This document shows positions 39,501-50,696 of a DNA stretch of 64,000 bases, piece by piece. Every line of letters starts with the position of its first letter. Position 1 is the stretch's first letter. Below the pieces are notes generated by a model, which was not told where the DNA came from, did not search any database, and saw only the letters and a list, made by a program, of their open reading frames with translations. This DNA comes from Hyalella azteca (Eukaryota > Arthropoda > Malacostraca > Amphipoda > Hyalellidae), in NCBI RefSeq assembly GCF_000764305.2, contig NW_025946916.1:86464-150463 (forward strand), given 5' to 3'. Both the position numbers and the translations under genes were made by a program.

Positions 39501-41412
39501 TTGCCCTCGAAATAATATAAGTGATGTAACAAAGCATTCAATCTGTTTCAAAGAGCATCCGCCGCCTCAAAATATCCTGGCTGACTTTCCGAAGGCCGAT
39601 GCAGGAAAAACTGCAGATGACGTCGAAGACCAACGGATAAGCGGAGGAGAATCACGAAAGAAAATAATCAGGAGGAAAAGTAGTAAAATAAGTATAAAGT
39701 CTTGCCATACTTTTCATCCAAAATTAAGTACATCTCGTTCTGATGATGACAGCAGCAGCCTCAATGATGATGGCAGTCGTCTCAAAGATGATATCAGCAG
39801 CAGCCTCAATGATGATGGCAGTCGTCTCAAAGATGATATCAGCAGCAGCCTCAATGATGATGGCAGTCGTCTCAAAGATGATGGCAGCAGCAGCCTAAAT
39901 GATGATGATGGCAGTCGTCTCAAAGATGATGGCAGCAGCAGCCTCAATGATGATGGCAGTTGTCTCAATGATGATGGCAGCTGTCGCAATGAACGCAACG
40001 ACATCTCCGTAAATAAGACGATTAGAGTAACCCATGTCGTCAGTTCACAGGGGACCGGGAGCAGCGATCAAAGCAGCGAATGTAGCAACAATAAGTCTAA
40101 AATTAAAAGGAAAACCAAACAATCAGCCGGAAGTGAAGGGAAGTCCGTCAATCACAACCGAATTGATTGCAACAATCCTACTAGCTTTGAGGTTTCAGTT
40201 GATAGCGACCCCGGCACTATCGCCGAGGCAGAAAACAGAGAGGGAATCAAAAGTCACTGTTCCAGGGGCAGCGCTAAGAACACCGAGCCCATCATAAACG
40301 ACAATGAGCTTAATCACATTGACCTGAGAAGAAGCTATCTTGATCAGATCAATTATAATTCGCAGAACTGCTCTCGTGGAAGTATTGGCGAAGGCTCCGC
40401 TAGCTGTGAAAATGACGGTATTAGTGAAGGTTCCACTAGTTGTGATAGTTACAGCGATGGAAGTAAAAGTAATTCGGCCGACAGCGACTCGAATAGCAGC
40501 TTGTATGTTCCTAAACTAGCTTGGGATGAGCAACACGGCTACAAATCTGAACAAATAACGCCACCCATTGAGCATACAGGGTACGCATCAACTGCAAGTG
40601 CACGCAAAAATGATGCAAATGCTCGGACCATTGAAATTGTTCTCAGCAGCACCGACGAGGAAGGACGGAATATTTCGCAAAACCTGTCGGCGAAACAAAT
40701 AAACGTCAGCCACTCAATTCCAAATGAGGAAGGCAAAATGAATAGAAAGAACTCGGCGGAGATTGTGGGGAACGAATCACATGAAGTTTGTGCTAATGTC
40801 CCGAGTGAGTTATTCGTAAGAAAGAGACCCCGGGATGTAGAATTTGTCACGAGCACCCAACAATCTGCAGGTCCGCAAGAGACGGCGATCGTTCTCAGTA
40901 GCCCGGCCTCAGAAGAATCACGTTTCTCACTCGCTGAGAAAGCAAAACATAAAGATGAAGAGTCACTAAATAAGGAAAAGAAAAATATCATAAATAAAAA
41001 CCAACGATGTTTCCGTGGGCAAAAACAGAAACTTGGAGCGCTCATTGAATCAAACAATCCAGGTGATGAGGAACACGCTGGTCGTGTCGAGGAAAACATG
41101 GCCGCGGTCTCAGTTGAACGGCTGGCAATGAAAGACATTTCAAAGCGGCGTGATACAATGCCAACAATGCCAAGTGCTAATGATGCTATTACTCTGAATA
41201 ATTTTCCCGGTGGTTCGGAAGGAAAGTATTCGATGACGATTGACAATTTTCAAGTAGAAGTGACAAAGAATAAAGTCGAGAACGCGAAAAGTTTCGTTTC
41301 AGCTCCATCACTGACTCGGCTAACTGGCAAACTGGAAAATTTCCCACGTGAAAGAAACCATGAAGACAGCAGCAGTGACTTCAGCATGGCAGATGACATT
41401 CTCCCTGTTTAG
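30280..41412 (+). CDS. Large disordered coiled-coil protein gene, eight exons (span)
   Basis: The exon chain is 30280-30501, 30923-31330, 31664-31798, 33002-37297, 37804-37890, 38063-38158, 38332-38486 and 38739-41412. Every border is AG/GT, the first six exons are whole codons, and the phase-2 joint at 38486/38739 reads HYVKRLAWLQDVSR without interruption. The product is about 2,690 residues, rich in Ser, Asn, Glu and Lys, with no signal peptide or membrane helix. Short heptad-like segments occur at about 33810-33900 (AIDNVVSRKTELDKRLEQL), 34265-34335, 34720-34780 and 36150-36260. I do not recognise the family. The composition resembles centrosomal, ciliary or other scaffold proteins, but that is a guess. 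More 5' exons may exist. Confidence 0.75.
30923..31330 (+). CDS. Large gene, exon 2
   Basis: TTTATTTCAG acceptor and GTGAGT donor; 136 codons. It reads KTDANLSQIQGFIQYPERYS at the start and has a basic patch (KTWRNKRRTSLPR) followed by Ser/Thr-rich sequence. Confidence 0.7.
31664..31798 (+). CDS. Large gene, exon 3
   Basis: ACTACAG acceptor and GTTAGA donor; 45 codons, MPDRSIPEQESSGGAKTDEA then a predicted helix LTEILTLLQHLTRTMDGYE. Confidence 0.65.
31799..33001. other. Intron 3 of the large gene
   Basis: 1.2 kb between exons 3 and 4, no gene or repeat recognised. Confidence 0.4.
33002..37297 (+). CDS. Large gene, giant exon 4
   Basis: AATTGCAG acceptor and AAG/GTGAGA donor; 4,296 bp and exactly 1,432 codons with no stop. 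Low-complexity and highly charged with several short helices. Near its end four 15-residue repeats (LSGEHSSTAQHVNGT type, 36985-37160) form an in-frame minisatellite. Absence of any stop over 4.3 kb is the strongest evidence that the gene is real. Confidence 0.9.
36985..37160 (+). repeat. In-frame coding minisatellite, 45 bp
   Basis: Four units of LSGEHSSTAQHVNGT type at the end of the giant exon. Confidence 0.85.
37804..37890 (+). CDS. Large gene, exon 5
   Basis: TACTGCAG acceptor and CTG/GTAACT donor; 29 codons, QLESDLPPSGGQRAAVQQP onward. It is GC-rich relative to its flanks. Confidence 0.65.
38063..38158 (+). CDS. Large gene, exon 6
   Basis: TCTTCGTCAG acceptor and GTT/GTGAGT donor; 32 codons reading VEYEKVTEKMLSGLLDAASS onward. 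Confidence 0.7.
38332..38486 (+). CDS. Large gene, exon 7
   Basis: Poly-T tract plus AAAACAG acceptor; GTTAGT donor in phase 2. It reads GMLLELGESVSVCVGVVQAL then a Pro/His-rich stretch and HPYGWLAHYVKRL. An earlier GTGAGT at 38359 could be an alternative donor. Confidence 0.6.
38739..41412 (+). CDS. Large gene, final coding exon
   Basis: TCTTGTGCAG acceptor; 891 codons ending in TAG. It is basic and serine-rich. A 45-bp in-frame minisatellite at 39745-39985 encodes SSSLNDDGSRLKDDI repeats. The C-terminus is acidic (DSSSDFSMADDILPV). Confidence 0.85.
39745..39985 (+). repeat. In-frame coding minisatellite, 45 bp
   Basis: About five to six units of SSSLNDDGSRLKDDI-type repeats inside the last exon. 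Length changes here would keep frame. Confidence 0.85.
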
Positions 41413-41587
41413 CCGCTTCACACGCAGCGATGTATTCGAAAAATGACTCATTCGGCCGGTGAAAAATAATCAAAGCGTCCCATAGTTCAAAGCAAGGTAT
41501 TAATATCACTTGACTGCTTAAATCGCAAGTTTATCAAAAATTTAAAAGCAAAGAAAATAGCCAGAAAATTCACCATTTCTTAAAAAG

Positions 41588-41622
41588 GAAAACGTTTCGG
41601 AGACCAGCTCCATCATCAGTTC
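41588..41622 (-). ncRNA. Hammerhead ribozyme motif, left inverted repeat
   Basis: Reverse-strand copy of the motif at 42235-42269, identical in all core positions. It lies in the same sense as the endonuclease frame, downstream of it, as expected for a 3' pseudo-LTR. Confidence 0.65.
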
Positions 41623-41724
41623 AAAACCTAAAACACAGGTACAAACAATTAGCAATAAATTCACATTGATGCACAAATCGTCAAATGAGACACAAACAAG
41701 AATGAAGCAAACACGGGCACAAAT

Positions 41725-42177
41725 CTATCTATTTACAATTTCGAGGGGATATGAACTATTAGCGGCATTTAAAATAGGCTTTTGTTTAAAAATATAAAGG
41801 GACTCTAGAATTCGCAAGTCGGAAATACCGGTCGTGGAGGCTAAAATTCGAAAATCACTATCGGACACTGGCACGTTGCACTGCTCGGCATGGACGCGTA
41901 CTGCTGAATGAGGGAGATGCGCAAGCAGGTTTCCTGTTCTAAAACTCCTTCCTTTATGCTCCGCCAGCTTAGTATAAAAGTTGCGAGATGTCATACCGAC
42001 ATACGCAGATGCGCATAGCGCACAACTATATTGATAAACTAGGGACGATCGCATAGGAACAGGAAGTGTGTCTTTATACTTGAAAAAAGAACTGATTTTA
42101 AAATTATTCACCAGCAATACATAAAGATTTACATTTGGGAGGTATTTAGAGAACAAATCTTTCAACTCTTTAGCCAT
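41725..42177 (-). CDS. GIY-YIG endonuclease fragment of a Penelope-like element
   Basis: An intact 150-codon frame. SSLVYQYSCALCASAYVGMT is the core: Tyr of the YQYSC strand, the CxxC-like pair, AYVG replacing the YIG signature, then SRNFYTKLAEHKGRSFRTG with the conserved Arg/His region and LRILESLYIFKQKPILN carrying the catalytic-type Glu. In the family this nuclease nicks the target for reverse transcription. The upstream reverse transcriptase is missing, so the piece is a relic, although the surviving stretch has no stop. Confidence 0.9.
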   Translation of the reverse strand: MAKELKDLFSKYLPNVNLYVLLVNNFKISSFFKYKDTLPVPMRSSLVYQYSCALCASAYVGMTSRNFYTKLAEHKGRSFRTGNLLAHLPHSAVRVHAEQCNVPVSDSDFRILASTTGISDLRILESLYIFKQKPILNAANSSYPLEIVNR

Positions 42178-42234
42178 AGACTCTGAGTCTATGGCTACTG
42201 ATTTATAGACTGATTTAAAATAGTTTTAGGTTTT

Positions 42235-42269
42235 GAACTGATGATGGAGCTGGTCTCCGAAACGTTTTC
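42235..42269 (+). ncRNA. Hammerhead ribozyme motif, right inverted repeat
   Basis: Core CTGATGA (42238-42244), GGAG/CTCC stem II, GAA (42259-42261), then ACGT, a T at the cleavage position, and TTC pairing with GAA at 42235-42237. The self-complementary ACGT suits the very short stem III seen in Penelope-type hammerheads that act as dimers (family knowledge). One extra unpaired T follows CTGATGA. Activity is inferred only. Confidence 0.65.
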
Positions 42270-42330
42270 CTTTTTAAGAAATGGTGAATTTTCTGGCTAT
42301 TTTCTTTGCTTTTAAATCAAAGCAAGGTAT

Positions 42331-43100
42331 CAAAGTTAAGCTTGATGCGTAAAGAATATTTTTGAACACGTGCAGCGGACAAACTCGTACGGGATGTGGT
42401 GTGGAAAGGAGAGCGAGTTAAAGTGTTGCAAGTTTGCGAATGGAAAAAAATTCGTTCAGGAATCTTATGCTTGTGGATAATTTGCGTATAAAATAAATAA
42501 AGTGTCCAATAAAGTATCCTCGATGAGATAATATTTCGAATTTCCTGACGACGCAGAATCAGGTCCAATTCCTATATGGCCACTGATACCAAATTTTGAC
42601 ATCAGTTCACGCAAGATGTATATTTTTTTCAGAGCCTTATTTTGAAGACGTTCTCTTCCCCAGATAGTCGCCTACATGATTCGTGAGGTGAACATTCACT
42701 GCTTACTGTAAAACTGAAGAACCATTTCTTGTAATGAAAGGAACCATTTCTTGATATGATGGCCAATATGGTAATAGTTCATTCTTGATGATCTAAAGAT
42801 CCTAGTATAGTGAACTGTAGAAGATAGATCATTGTAAAGACAAATATTATTCACGCGATGACCGAAACTTGAGAGTATGTGAATAATTGAATTCTGGCTG
42901 AGTAGCCGAGCACCACCACTCGCAACCGTGTAAAAAGGAATCCCTCTTTTGAGCGTTCCCTGCAGCGGACCTCAACTTCCTCGTCAAGTCAAATTAAAGC
43001 AAGTCGGACTGCGCGCCAGGTATCCGCTTTTTATTATCTCGTAAATAGGGGTAAAGGAAAATGAAAATTGGAAACTTGTTTTTGGGGAGAAATCAATAAT
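42331..43100. other. Gene-free stretch
   Basis: No coding frame or repeat that I can support. Confidence 0.35.
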
Positions 43101-43114
43101 TCCTCACAAATCTA

Positions 43115-44300
43115 TGACTGAACACAAGCGATATCTGCTTGTGAACACGATCAAACGATTGGCAACTTAAATATATTATACATTACAATATACAAAACGT
43201 TACTGAGCATATTACTATAATCTTATACTGAACACAAGCGATATCTGCTTCTGAACACAATCAAACGATAGGGGACTTATATATAATCATACCTTAAAAT
43301 CTAAAACAAGTTACTGAGCATATTACTATAATCTTAAACTGAACACAAGCGATATCTGCTTCTGAACACAATCAAACGATAGGGGACTTAAATATATCAT
43401 ACCTTAAAATCTAAAAAAAGTTACTGAGCATATTACTATAATCTTAAACTGAACACAAGCAATATCTGCTTGTGAACACGATCAAACGATAGGAGACCTA
43501 TATATATTATACCTTAGAATTTGCTAAACGTTACTGAGCATATTACTATAGTCTTAAACTGAACACAAGCGATATCTGCTTGTGAGCACGATCAAACGAT
43601 AGGAGACTTAAATATATTATACCTTAGAATATGCTAAACGTTACTGAGCATATTACTATAGTCTTAAACTGAACACAAGCGATATCTGCTTGTGAGCACG
43701 ATCAAACGATAGGAGACTTAAATATATTATACCTTAGAATATGCTAAACGTTACTGAGCATATTACTATAGTCTTAAACTGAACACAAGCGATATCTGCT
43801 TGTGAGCACGATCAAACGATAGGAGACTTAAATATATTATACCTTAGAATNCTTCAAAACTGGCCTGTCTCTTATACACATCTAGATGTGTATAAGAGAC
43901 AGTTGTAATACTATTGTATGAAACAATTATGGGCATATCATTTGTTGATGCCACTAAAACACCAGCATTTTCATAGTGTAGGCGATCGCCTCTGCTAGCA
44001 GAGGCTGGACATAGGCTATGCATGTCCTGTGTGTAGTAGTCCTTGACTTTGGGATATAAAAAAAATTACTGAGCGTATTACTACAATCTTAAACTGAACA
44101 CAAGCGATATCTACTTGAGAACACGATCAAACGATAGGAAACTTAAATATTTATTATAGCTTAGGATATAAAAAATTCACTGAGCATATTACTATAATCA
44201 AGAACTGAACACAAGCTATATCTGCTTGTGAGCACGATCGAACGATAGGAGACTTAAATATATTATACCTTAGGATATGAAAAAATGTACTGAAGATATA
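43115..44300. repeat. ~111-bp satellite, broken by foreign sequence
   Basis: Units contain GAACACAAGCGATATCTGCT, CGATCAAACGATAGGAGACT and TACTGAGCATATTACTATA. Seven copies precede an N at 43851; two more follow after about 44040. Copies next to the N are nearly identical, so the array is probably collapsed. Confidence 0.85.
43865..43902. other. Illumina Nextera mate-pair junction adapter
   Basis: Two 19-bp Tn5 mosaic ends (CTGTCTCTTATACACATCT and its inverse) abut in a 38-bp palindrome. This is the synthetic circularisation junction used in Nextera mate-pair libraries, not native DNA. Confidence 0.97.
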
Positions 44301-46000
44301 TGATGTTTACTGAATTTATAATTAACTGGTCTATTACTATAATCTGTAAGGAATTTACACAATCGAAGGATATTGAACATTTATTTGAAGAATGAACGAA
44401 CGAGAATTTGCCAACACTGGCCGAGTCGCATCCGGTAGAACACAGGATGGGCCAACAGGCAATGGTGTTAAAATGGCGCATCCAATAAGGGGGGTGGCCC
44501 CTACAAGTTTAATTTTGCATGTTGCTAAAATCAACAACCTCTCTAGGCTGCCGTAAACGAATTAAATTTGGTTGCGAGCGTGGTCCGATTTCCAGCTTTT
44601 GGAGTGATCTTCGGTGACGCAGTCGTGACGTATGGCACAGAATGTAAGAATAACGGGCAGGTCAAAGAATGTCTGTTGCTACACCCGGACCCGACTGCAG
44701 ATACTGGAGAAGGAATCAAGAAACTATTAAGTAAAGGCGCAAGGCGAAGAGGTGAATTGTATTGCTCAGTCTATCAAGGTTCAAGTACTGACCTGAGATT
44801 TTAATTCCCAGTGATTAAACTTTATGAAGGTTACAATGAATGAAGGATTAATTTTAGAAACTCAGAGGAAATCAGAGGAGTAGGAAGTTGGACGGAAAGG
44901 ATAGTAAGAATAGCTAGAGGTTTGACTTTGCTCGAAAGAAGAAGAAAGACTTAAATTAGGATTGCACAATAAACCACAGTTGTATCAACTGCTTAAGAGG
45001 ATTGCGCTAAACCTATTTCTGAATAGAAAATAAATTATACTGTTAATATAATTCAATATACTTTGAATATACTTTGATATAGATTTAAATATACTTTGAT
45101 ATAGATCTAAAAATACTTTGATTTAGATTTAATTATAATTTGACAATGATTTGAATTTAATATAGATTTTGATGGAATTTTATTACAGATTTGATACTTT
45201 CATAGGTATTTAGACAAACAAGGTACAAATCATAGTGATCTAGACTATGTCCAACTTCCTTCAGGGGTAACATAGGCATAGATAATGCGAACAAAACATA
45301 ACGAAAAGAACACGGCATTCACTCATACTAAGGAACAGAGAACCAGTTTTCAAGGAAGTATGGTAGGAATACTTGATGACGCGAATTTTAATAGGTCATA
45401 GTAAAGTTTATACACGCGCGATTGATGACCAGAGAATTTGTAGATTTATATTCTCAGCGAGTGGAACTTTTCTTCAGATAAAGTAAAGTAAGTTATAGTA
45501 AAGCTAACGTATTGTTCATAACTCAGATAATTCTATTCTTATAGGTTTGTATAACTCTATAGGTAATATTTCAAATAGCACACGACGCTTATCTGAAATA
45601 ATGTCTTAACAGTTGTGAAAATGTAGCATAGTATTTAGTGTTCACAGTAAGAGATACGTGGATATGACGTTGTTAACTATTAGTTAGTAATCGTAAATGC
45701 CTCTCTTACTAAGGCGCACTTCTGCAGCACTTGCAGTTGCAGCACTTCTGCTTTACATTGGGTTTGTGGGGTGGTATAATACTTACATGTATGTAGTTAG
45801 GGATAGTGAAAATACCAAGTTTAGAAAACTATAGCGTATATATTTATATTTATATATATACGTATATATGTATACATTTGATAAAGAGCTTGAGTAGACA
45901 CTGTACACCAGAGAACTCGGTCACTTAATTGTACGTTTGTACGGTGAGACATTTAAAAGGGCACGAGTATGGGTAAAATGAATACAACACTCGGTGAAGT
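44300..46000. other. Gene-free stretch
   Basis: Only a 78-codon frame at 44568-44804 has protein-like content, and I cannot place it. A degenerate ATACTTTGATATAGAT repeat lies at 45055-45180. Confidence 0.3.
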
Positions 46001-46011
46001 GAGGGAGACTT

Positions 46012-46080
46012 GGTCCAAATAGTGATGCACTTACTGCGCTTGTGTGGGTCATCCTGACACAGTTTGGCCTGGTGAATGGG
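46012..46080 (+). repeat. Dispersed repeat, GTCCAAATAGTGATG family
   Basis: Near-identical to the copy at 10220-10290 over GTCCAAATAGTGATGC and CATCCTGACACAGTTTGG. A downstream CCGTCGATTTTC block resembles 10525-10540, so the shared unit may extend several hundred bases. Confidence 0.45.
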
Positions 46081-46914
46081 GACATTAGTGCTACATACGT
46101 TGCAGCTGTGGGTAAGAAAGCGCGTTATTATTTGGACAATGTGACCCGTCGATTTTCCTGGGTGAACGCATATAGAAAAATGTACTTGAAGTCTTTCCGG
46201 TTAAAACACAGTTCAAGCTTTACGAAGTTACAGACATGGAACCGCTAAAGTTTCATCATAATTATGATGATTTTTGTGAGCATCACACTCGCCGATCATT
46301 TTACGATCAACGTAAGTTAATTATGATCACATCTTCAGCTCCACTTCAATGTACAGACACTGAATCTCATAGCAACCAACGGAGATACGACAGAAAGTAA
46401 GATAAAAAAAAAATCCATCGTAAGTTCCAAAAAGTAAATTGGGAGATCCTGAATAAATATATAATAGGTAATATTTTTTACGTAAACATACGTATAGTGT
46501 TACGTTCGGAACGTAAACGATTTTTGCTTCCAGGATAGGCATTAATTCTGCTATACAGAACTTGTACGTCATACCTTGGTGTCGCACTACCATTGTGTTA
46601 TAAGTTATAAACGATATGACGGAACGTTTTATTAGAGAGAAAGAACTGTTCTTTTATTAACGTTTTGTTAGTGCCACAGAAAGAAATGAATAAGCCAAAC
46701 TAAAACAGATTTCTAAAATTAAACACAATGAGTTGGTTAACTTAAATTGTTTGGAGAATCCTAACCTTGCGATCGTTAACGTTAACCTTACCATCAGAAT
46801 AGCAATGATGGCAAGCACTGCCAGGTTATTATGCCGCATGATTTTAGTAGAAGTAATGTAATCTGACCATTCAGAATATTCACTGTTACATGATCCTTTA
46901 GAATATTCATTATG

Positions 46915-47200
46915 AAATATACCGTGTGAGAGACATCCAGTCGTGGATATTCTGTGTGAGGGACATCCAATCGTAGATATACTGTGTGAGGGACATCCAG
47001 TTGTGCATATACTGTGTGAGGGACATCCAGTCGTGGATATTCTGTGTGAGGGACATCCAGTCGTGGACATAACATGTGAGGGACATCCAGTCGTGGATAT
47101 ACCGTGTGAGGGACATCCAGTCGTGGATATAACATGTGAGGGACATCCAGTCGTGGATATAACGTGTGAGGGACATCCAGTCGTGGATATAACGTGCCTA
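46915..47200. repeat. 30-bp minisatellite
   Basis: Ten units around GTGTGAGGGACATCCAGTCG. The reverse strand of each reads CCCTCACACAG, similar to a 3' splice site; no adjacent exon was identified. Confidence 0.9.
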
Positions 47201-47898
47201 GTCGTCAGTCGTAGAAGCAGCAACAAAAATCTAGCACTAAACAGCACAAAGTTCGAGTTTATAATACGTATACATTACATGAATAATTTGGCACAATTTT
47301 ATACATTATTACCGCAAGATTTCCTTAGCAGTCATGGCCAGAACACATCGCAAATCGGGAATAATTTTCACGCGATGTAAATGGCGAAAGTGCGTGAGAT
47401 AAAATGTAAAAAAAAATTCAAATTTCAATTTTACCAGCAGGCGACCCAGTCAAAGTATAGATAAAGTTCCACAAGCTATTGCTCACAGCCAAGCCTTACA
47501 TTGATCTACTTGGTTTATCGGTCAATATACAGGTGTGGAGTATATTGAAATAATATACTTAACTAAACTATCATAATGAACAGTCAACAGATCTGTTTAT
47601 AAATACTTTCTCAGCAATACTAGAAAGCAACACGCTCATTAACTGGTCTATAGCCAATTAACTTGTGCCTCATTAAGTATAACGCTCATTAACTGGTCTA
47701 TAAAGCATGGTGTACCATATAAGTACAGGATGGTGTACCATATAAGTGCCGGCATGGTTGTTATAGCCTACGCTATTAAAGTGATAGTATCAAGTTCCAC
47801 GTTTAGTTTTACATTACTACGAATTTAAATCAGAGATGCTTGAACACTACATTTGTTATGCTTGCCATAAACGCTGCGCACGAACATGGGTGGCTTGA

Positions 47899-47995
47899 TT
47901 GGGTAAGTTCGACTTGGGTAAGTTGACTGGAAAGTTCGATATGGGTAAGTTGACCGGAAAGTTCGACATGTGTAAGTTGACCGGAAAGTTCCTCA
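47899..47995. repeat. 27-bp minisatellite with GTAAGT in each unit
   Basis: About four units of GGGTAAGTTGACCGGAAAGT type. Confidence 0.75.
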
Positions 47996-48309
47996 GTAAT
48001 CTGAGTAAAATGACTCGGCAAGTTCGACATCCTATAGAGAAATCTCAGGTGACAGAAATGCATAACAAAGTATTAGGTCTCCGAGAAATGATATTAATCA
48101 GGCTGTATAACATCATTATTTGCAACAACAATACGAACTTATTAATCTATTATTTATACATCATCCCTGGATCATTTCAACCTTTAGTTCTCATCGCACT
48201 AAACATTTGTGACGATGGTGGTGTATATTTCAGCTCCATACAGGCACACAAGAGTAGAATAGATTGTCACTTGACGCACACATGTTCTCATACACACGCA
48301 TTGAATACA

Positions 48310-48460
48310 ACAGAAGGTAATGGTGTAGCAATAGAAGGTAATGGTGCAGCAACAGAAGGTAATGGTGCAGCAACAGAAGGTAATGGTGCAGCAACAGAAG
48401 GTGATGGTGCAGCAACAAAAGGTGATGGTGTAGCAACAGAAGGTAATGGTGCAGCAACCA
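48310..48460. repeat. 21-bp minisatellite containing AAGGTAATG
   Basis: Seven units of GGTAATGGTGCAGCAACAGA type, each holding an AG/GT donor-like step. Confidence 0.85.
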
Positions 48461-48461
48461 A

Positions 48462-48580
48462 CATACACACGGTAACGCACCAATATATAACACACGGTAA
48501 CGCACCAACATACACACGGTAACGCACCAACATACACACGGTAACGCACCAACATACACACGGTAACGCACCAACATACT
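48462..48580. repeat. 22-bp minisatellite
   Basis: About five units of ACACACGGTAACGCACCAAC type, directly abutting the preceding array. Confidence 0.85.
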
Positions 48581-48599
48581 AACCATGTTACCGACAGGT

Positions 48600-50690
48600 A
48601 TCACGGCTACCTTACATCCAAGTAACTACCCCCCACGCAATGACGCTGAGATCCCGTTTAATTGACGTTACAATGAGGTAAAGTTTAATTAATGTTAATT
48701 CAACGTCAAGTTTAATTAACATCAAGTTACCGTAAAGTTTAGTTAACGTTAATTTCACGTAAAATTAAATTGAACGTGTACGCGAGATGTGAAGTTGGTA
48801 GTTTGAATGAAGGCGTTGGACGGAATAACGAAGAGTAACAGCTTGTGATAAAAATAAAATAACTAAGTTAAAAAGAAAACAGAAATAAACTTCGCGTAAA
48901 TGCAAATAATAAGGGAACTAAAAGACAAAAAATGTAATTATTTTATTACAAAAACCTAATGGCAGGAAAATAATGGAAAAATACATTACTATAATACAGA
49001 GCTCATGGCAGCGAGCCTTATACAAGTTGGAGGATGTGCAGACAACACAGGAACACAATAGGACGAACACTTGAGAGAACACAATATACCGAGTACACAT
49101 TTCATACAGCGAACACAGCGTATCTGGCATCGCTCATGCCAGAGGTAGCGAGGCTGCGCTTTGTATATGGCAAAAATAAGACAATAAAATATACATAACA
49201 TTTGTGTGATCTTACTTCATTAGTCGGGAGTACCTCATTACAGCAGCGAAATAGATCATTAATGTTCTTAGCTCATGCCGACGACATCCTAACTTTCAAA
49301 ATTAAAAAAAACTTCGAGTTCAACTCAAAAAATTCTCTTTATTTTTCCGTTCAAGTTCAAAACAAGCGGAAGGATGAATTTCTGTTGAACGCAACTCAAC
49401 CGACCAACATTATCGTTATCAATACAGCAATGCAAACAATGCAAAAACAGCCTAAATAATGACATTTCAAAAATGCAAAAATTTGGTAAAACATTGGAAA
49501 AATGAACAGTATTCCATGTTACAGCAAAGAACATTAACGACAACAGCAAAAACAGTTGTGATGTTAAGAGACATGAAATGCTAGAAACGACACATCGAGT
49601 CTGAAGCGCTCGAGGCTATGTCTATTTTTCCACTGAGTTTGAAGGAATGTTGGGGAACGCCTAACAAATGACTTCAATAAGAATTTGTAACTAGTGTGGA
49701 AGTAGCAGACAGTCAACAGAATATATACATAAATGAAGACTAAATAATTTGCCCTGAACGAACCTCGCAGGATGGTGTTTATGTATACATTACAGGGCAT
49801 GAGCATTCATACCGCATTCCTCACAAATGCAGAACCGCTGTCTGCACGTCTTAAATAATCTATAACATTCAACTCTTCAATCTCAGTCTCGGCATGCACC
49901 CTTCAGTATTTATTTTAACTTCAATAATCACCTACGAACAAAACTTACGAGCGCCTCCTTCTTATACTACTCGGAAAAACTGTATAAGGATTCCTTTATA
50001 ATGTAGTGAATTGTTCCTACCACTTATTCAGACGGAGGTTCTATTCAGCACAAACGAGTAATGCTCTGCACGTAAGTAGTAGTACTATAACCAGGTGGAT
50101 AGACGTAGTAATACTACTGAGTAAGTAAAAGTAATTGAACTGATGAACTTGTTGCCTCTTGTGGTTCACTTTGGCACAAACACTAAACGATTTGCAATAA
50201 ATATTTTGAATTAATTTACCTGTTCGGTGCAATCAGGAGCGGACAATGGAAGCCGACACGACATCACACACAGCGCTGTACGAGTCATAATGTCTCGAGA
50301 AGAAGCAAGCAATTACGAACAAGTTTTCATTTTATAACAAGTGCATTGCGCTTTTTAGTACTGCACGAATTATTTAATGCAAGGCTTAGAAATAAAACGT
50401 ACATTATGTAAGTTGCGTTAGAAATAGGTAAATTCAACCAATGCGCCGTTTAAAGTCACGTTAAAATGTCGACAGCAGCAACCGTTCCTCAGAAGCCGTC
50501 AAAATGAAAACAAAATTGTCAGGATAAGCAAAATTAAGCTCGGTCTCATCGAGCAGAATGTCACTGAGCGAGATGTCGGCGAGCTGAAGACCAAAGATTA
50601 AGCCGCGGGAGGCGCGTCAATGCGGTGGAACAAAATAAATTAAACAGCCTTTAATTCAGGGATAAAATGTGACAACCCCTTCGTAGGCAC
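48600..50690. other. Gene-free stretch
   Basis: AT-rich; short GTTTAATTAACGTTA-type repeats at 48655-48770. No convincing gene. Confidence 0.3.
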
Positions 50691-50696
50691 GGGCAC

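Larger units (their letters stand above)
41501..42316 (-). mobile_element. Penelope-like element, short copy
   Basis: An 816-bp insertion between 14-bp direct repeats TCAAAGCAAGGTAT (41487-41500 and 42317-42330). It holds 95-bp inverted repeats at its ends (41540-41634 and 42223-42317) and, on the reverse strand, a GIY-YIG endonuclease fragment. Penelope-like elements combine a reverse transcriptase with a C-terminal GIY-YIG nuclease and often carry inverted or direct pseudo-LTRs with hammerhead ribozymes (family knowledge). The reverse transcriptase part is absent, so this is a 5'-truncated, non-autonomous copy. Confidence 0.9.

Noticed and set aside
44568..44804. 78-codon frame with a few cysteines, considered as a clip-domain exon
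   Set aside because: The spacing of cysteines does not fit and the expected final CC pair is missing; no clear splice sites.
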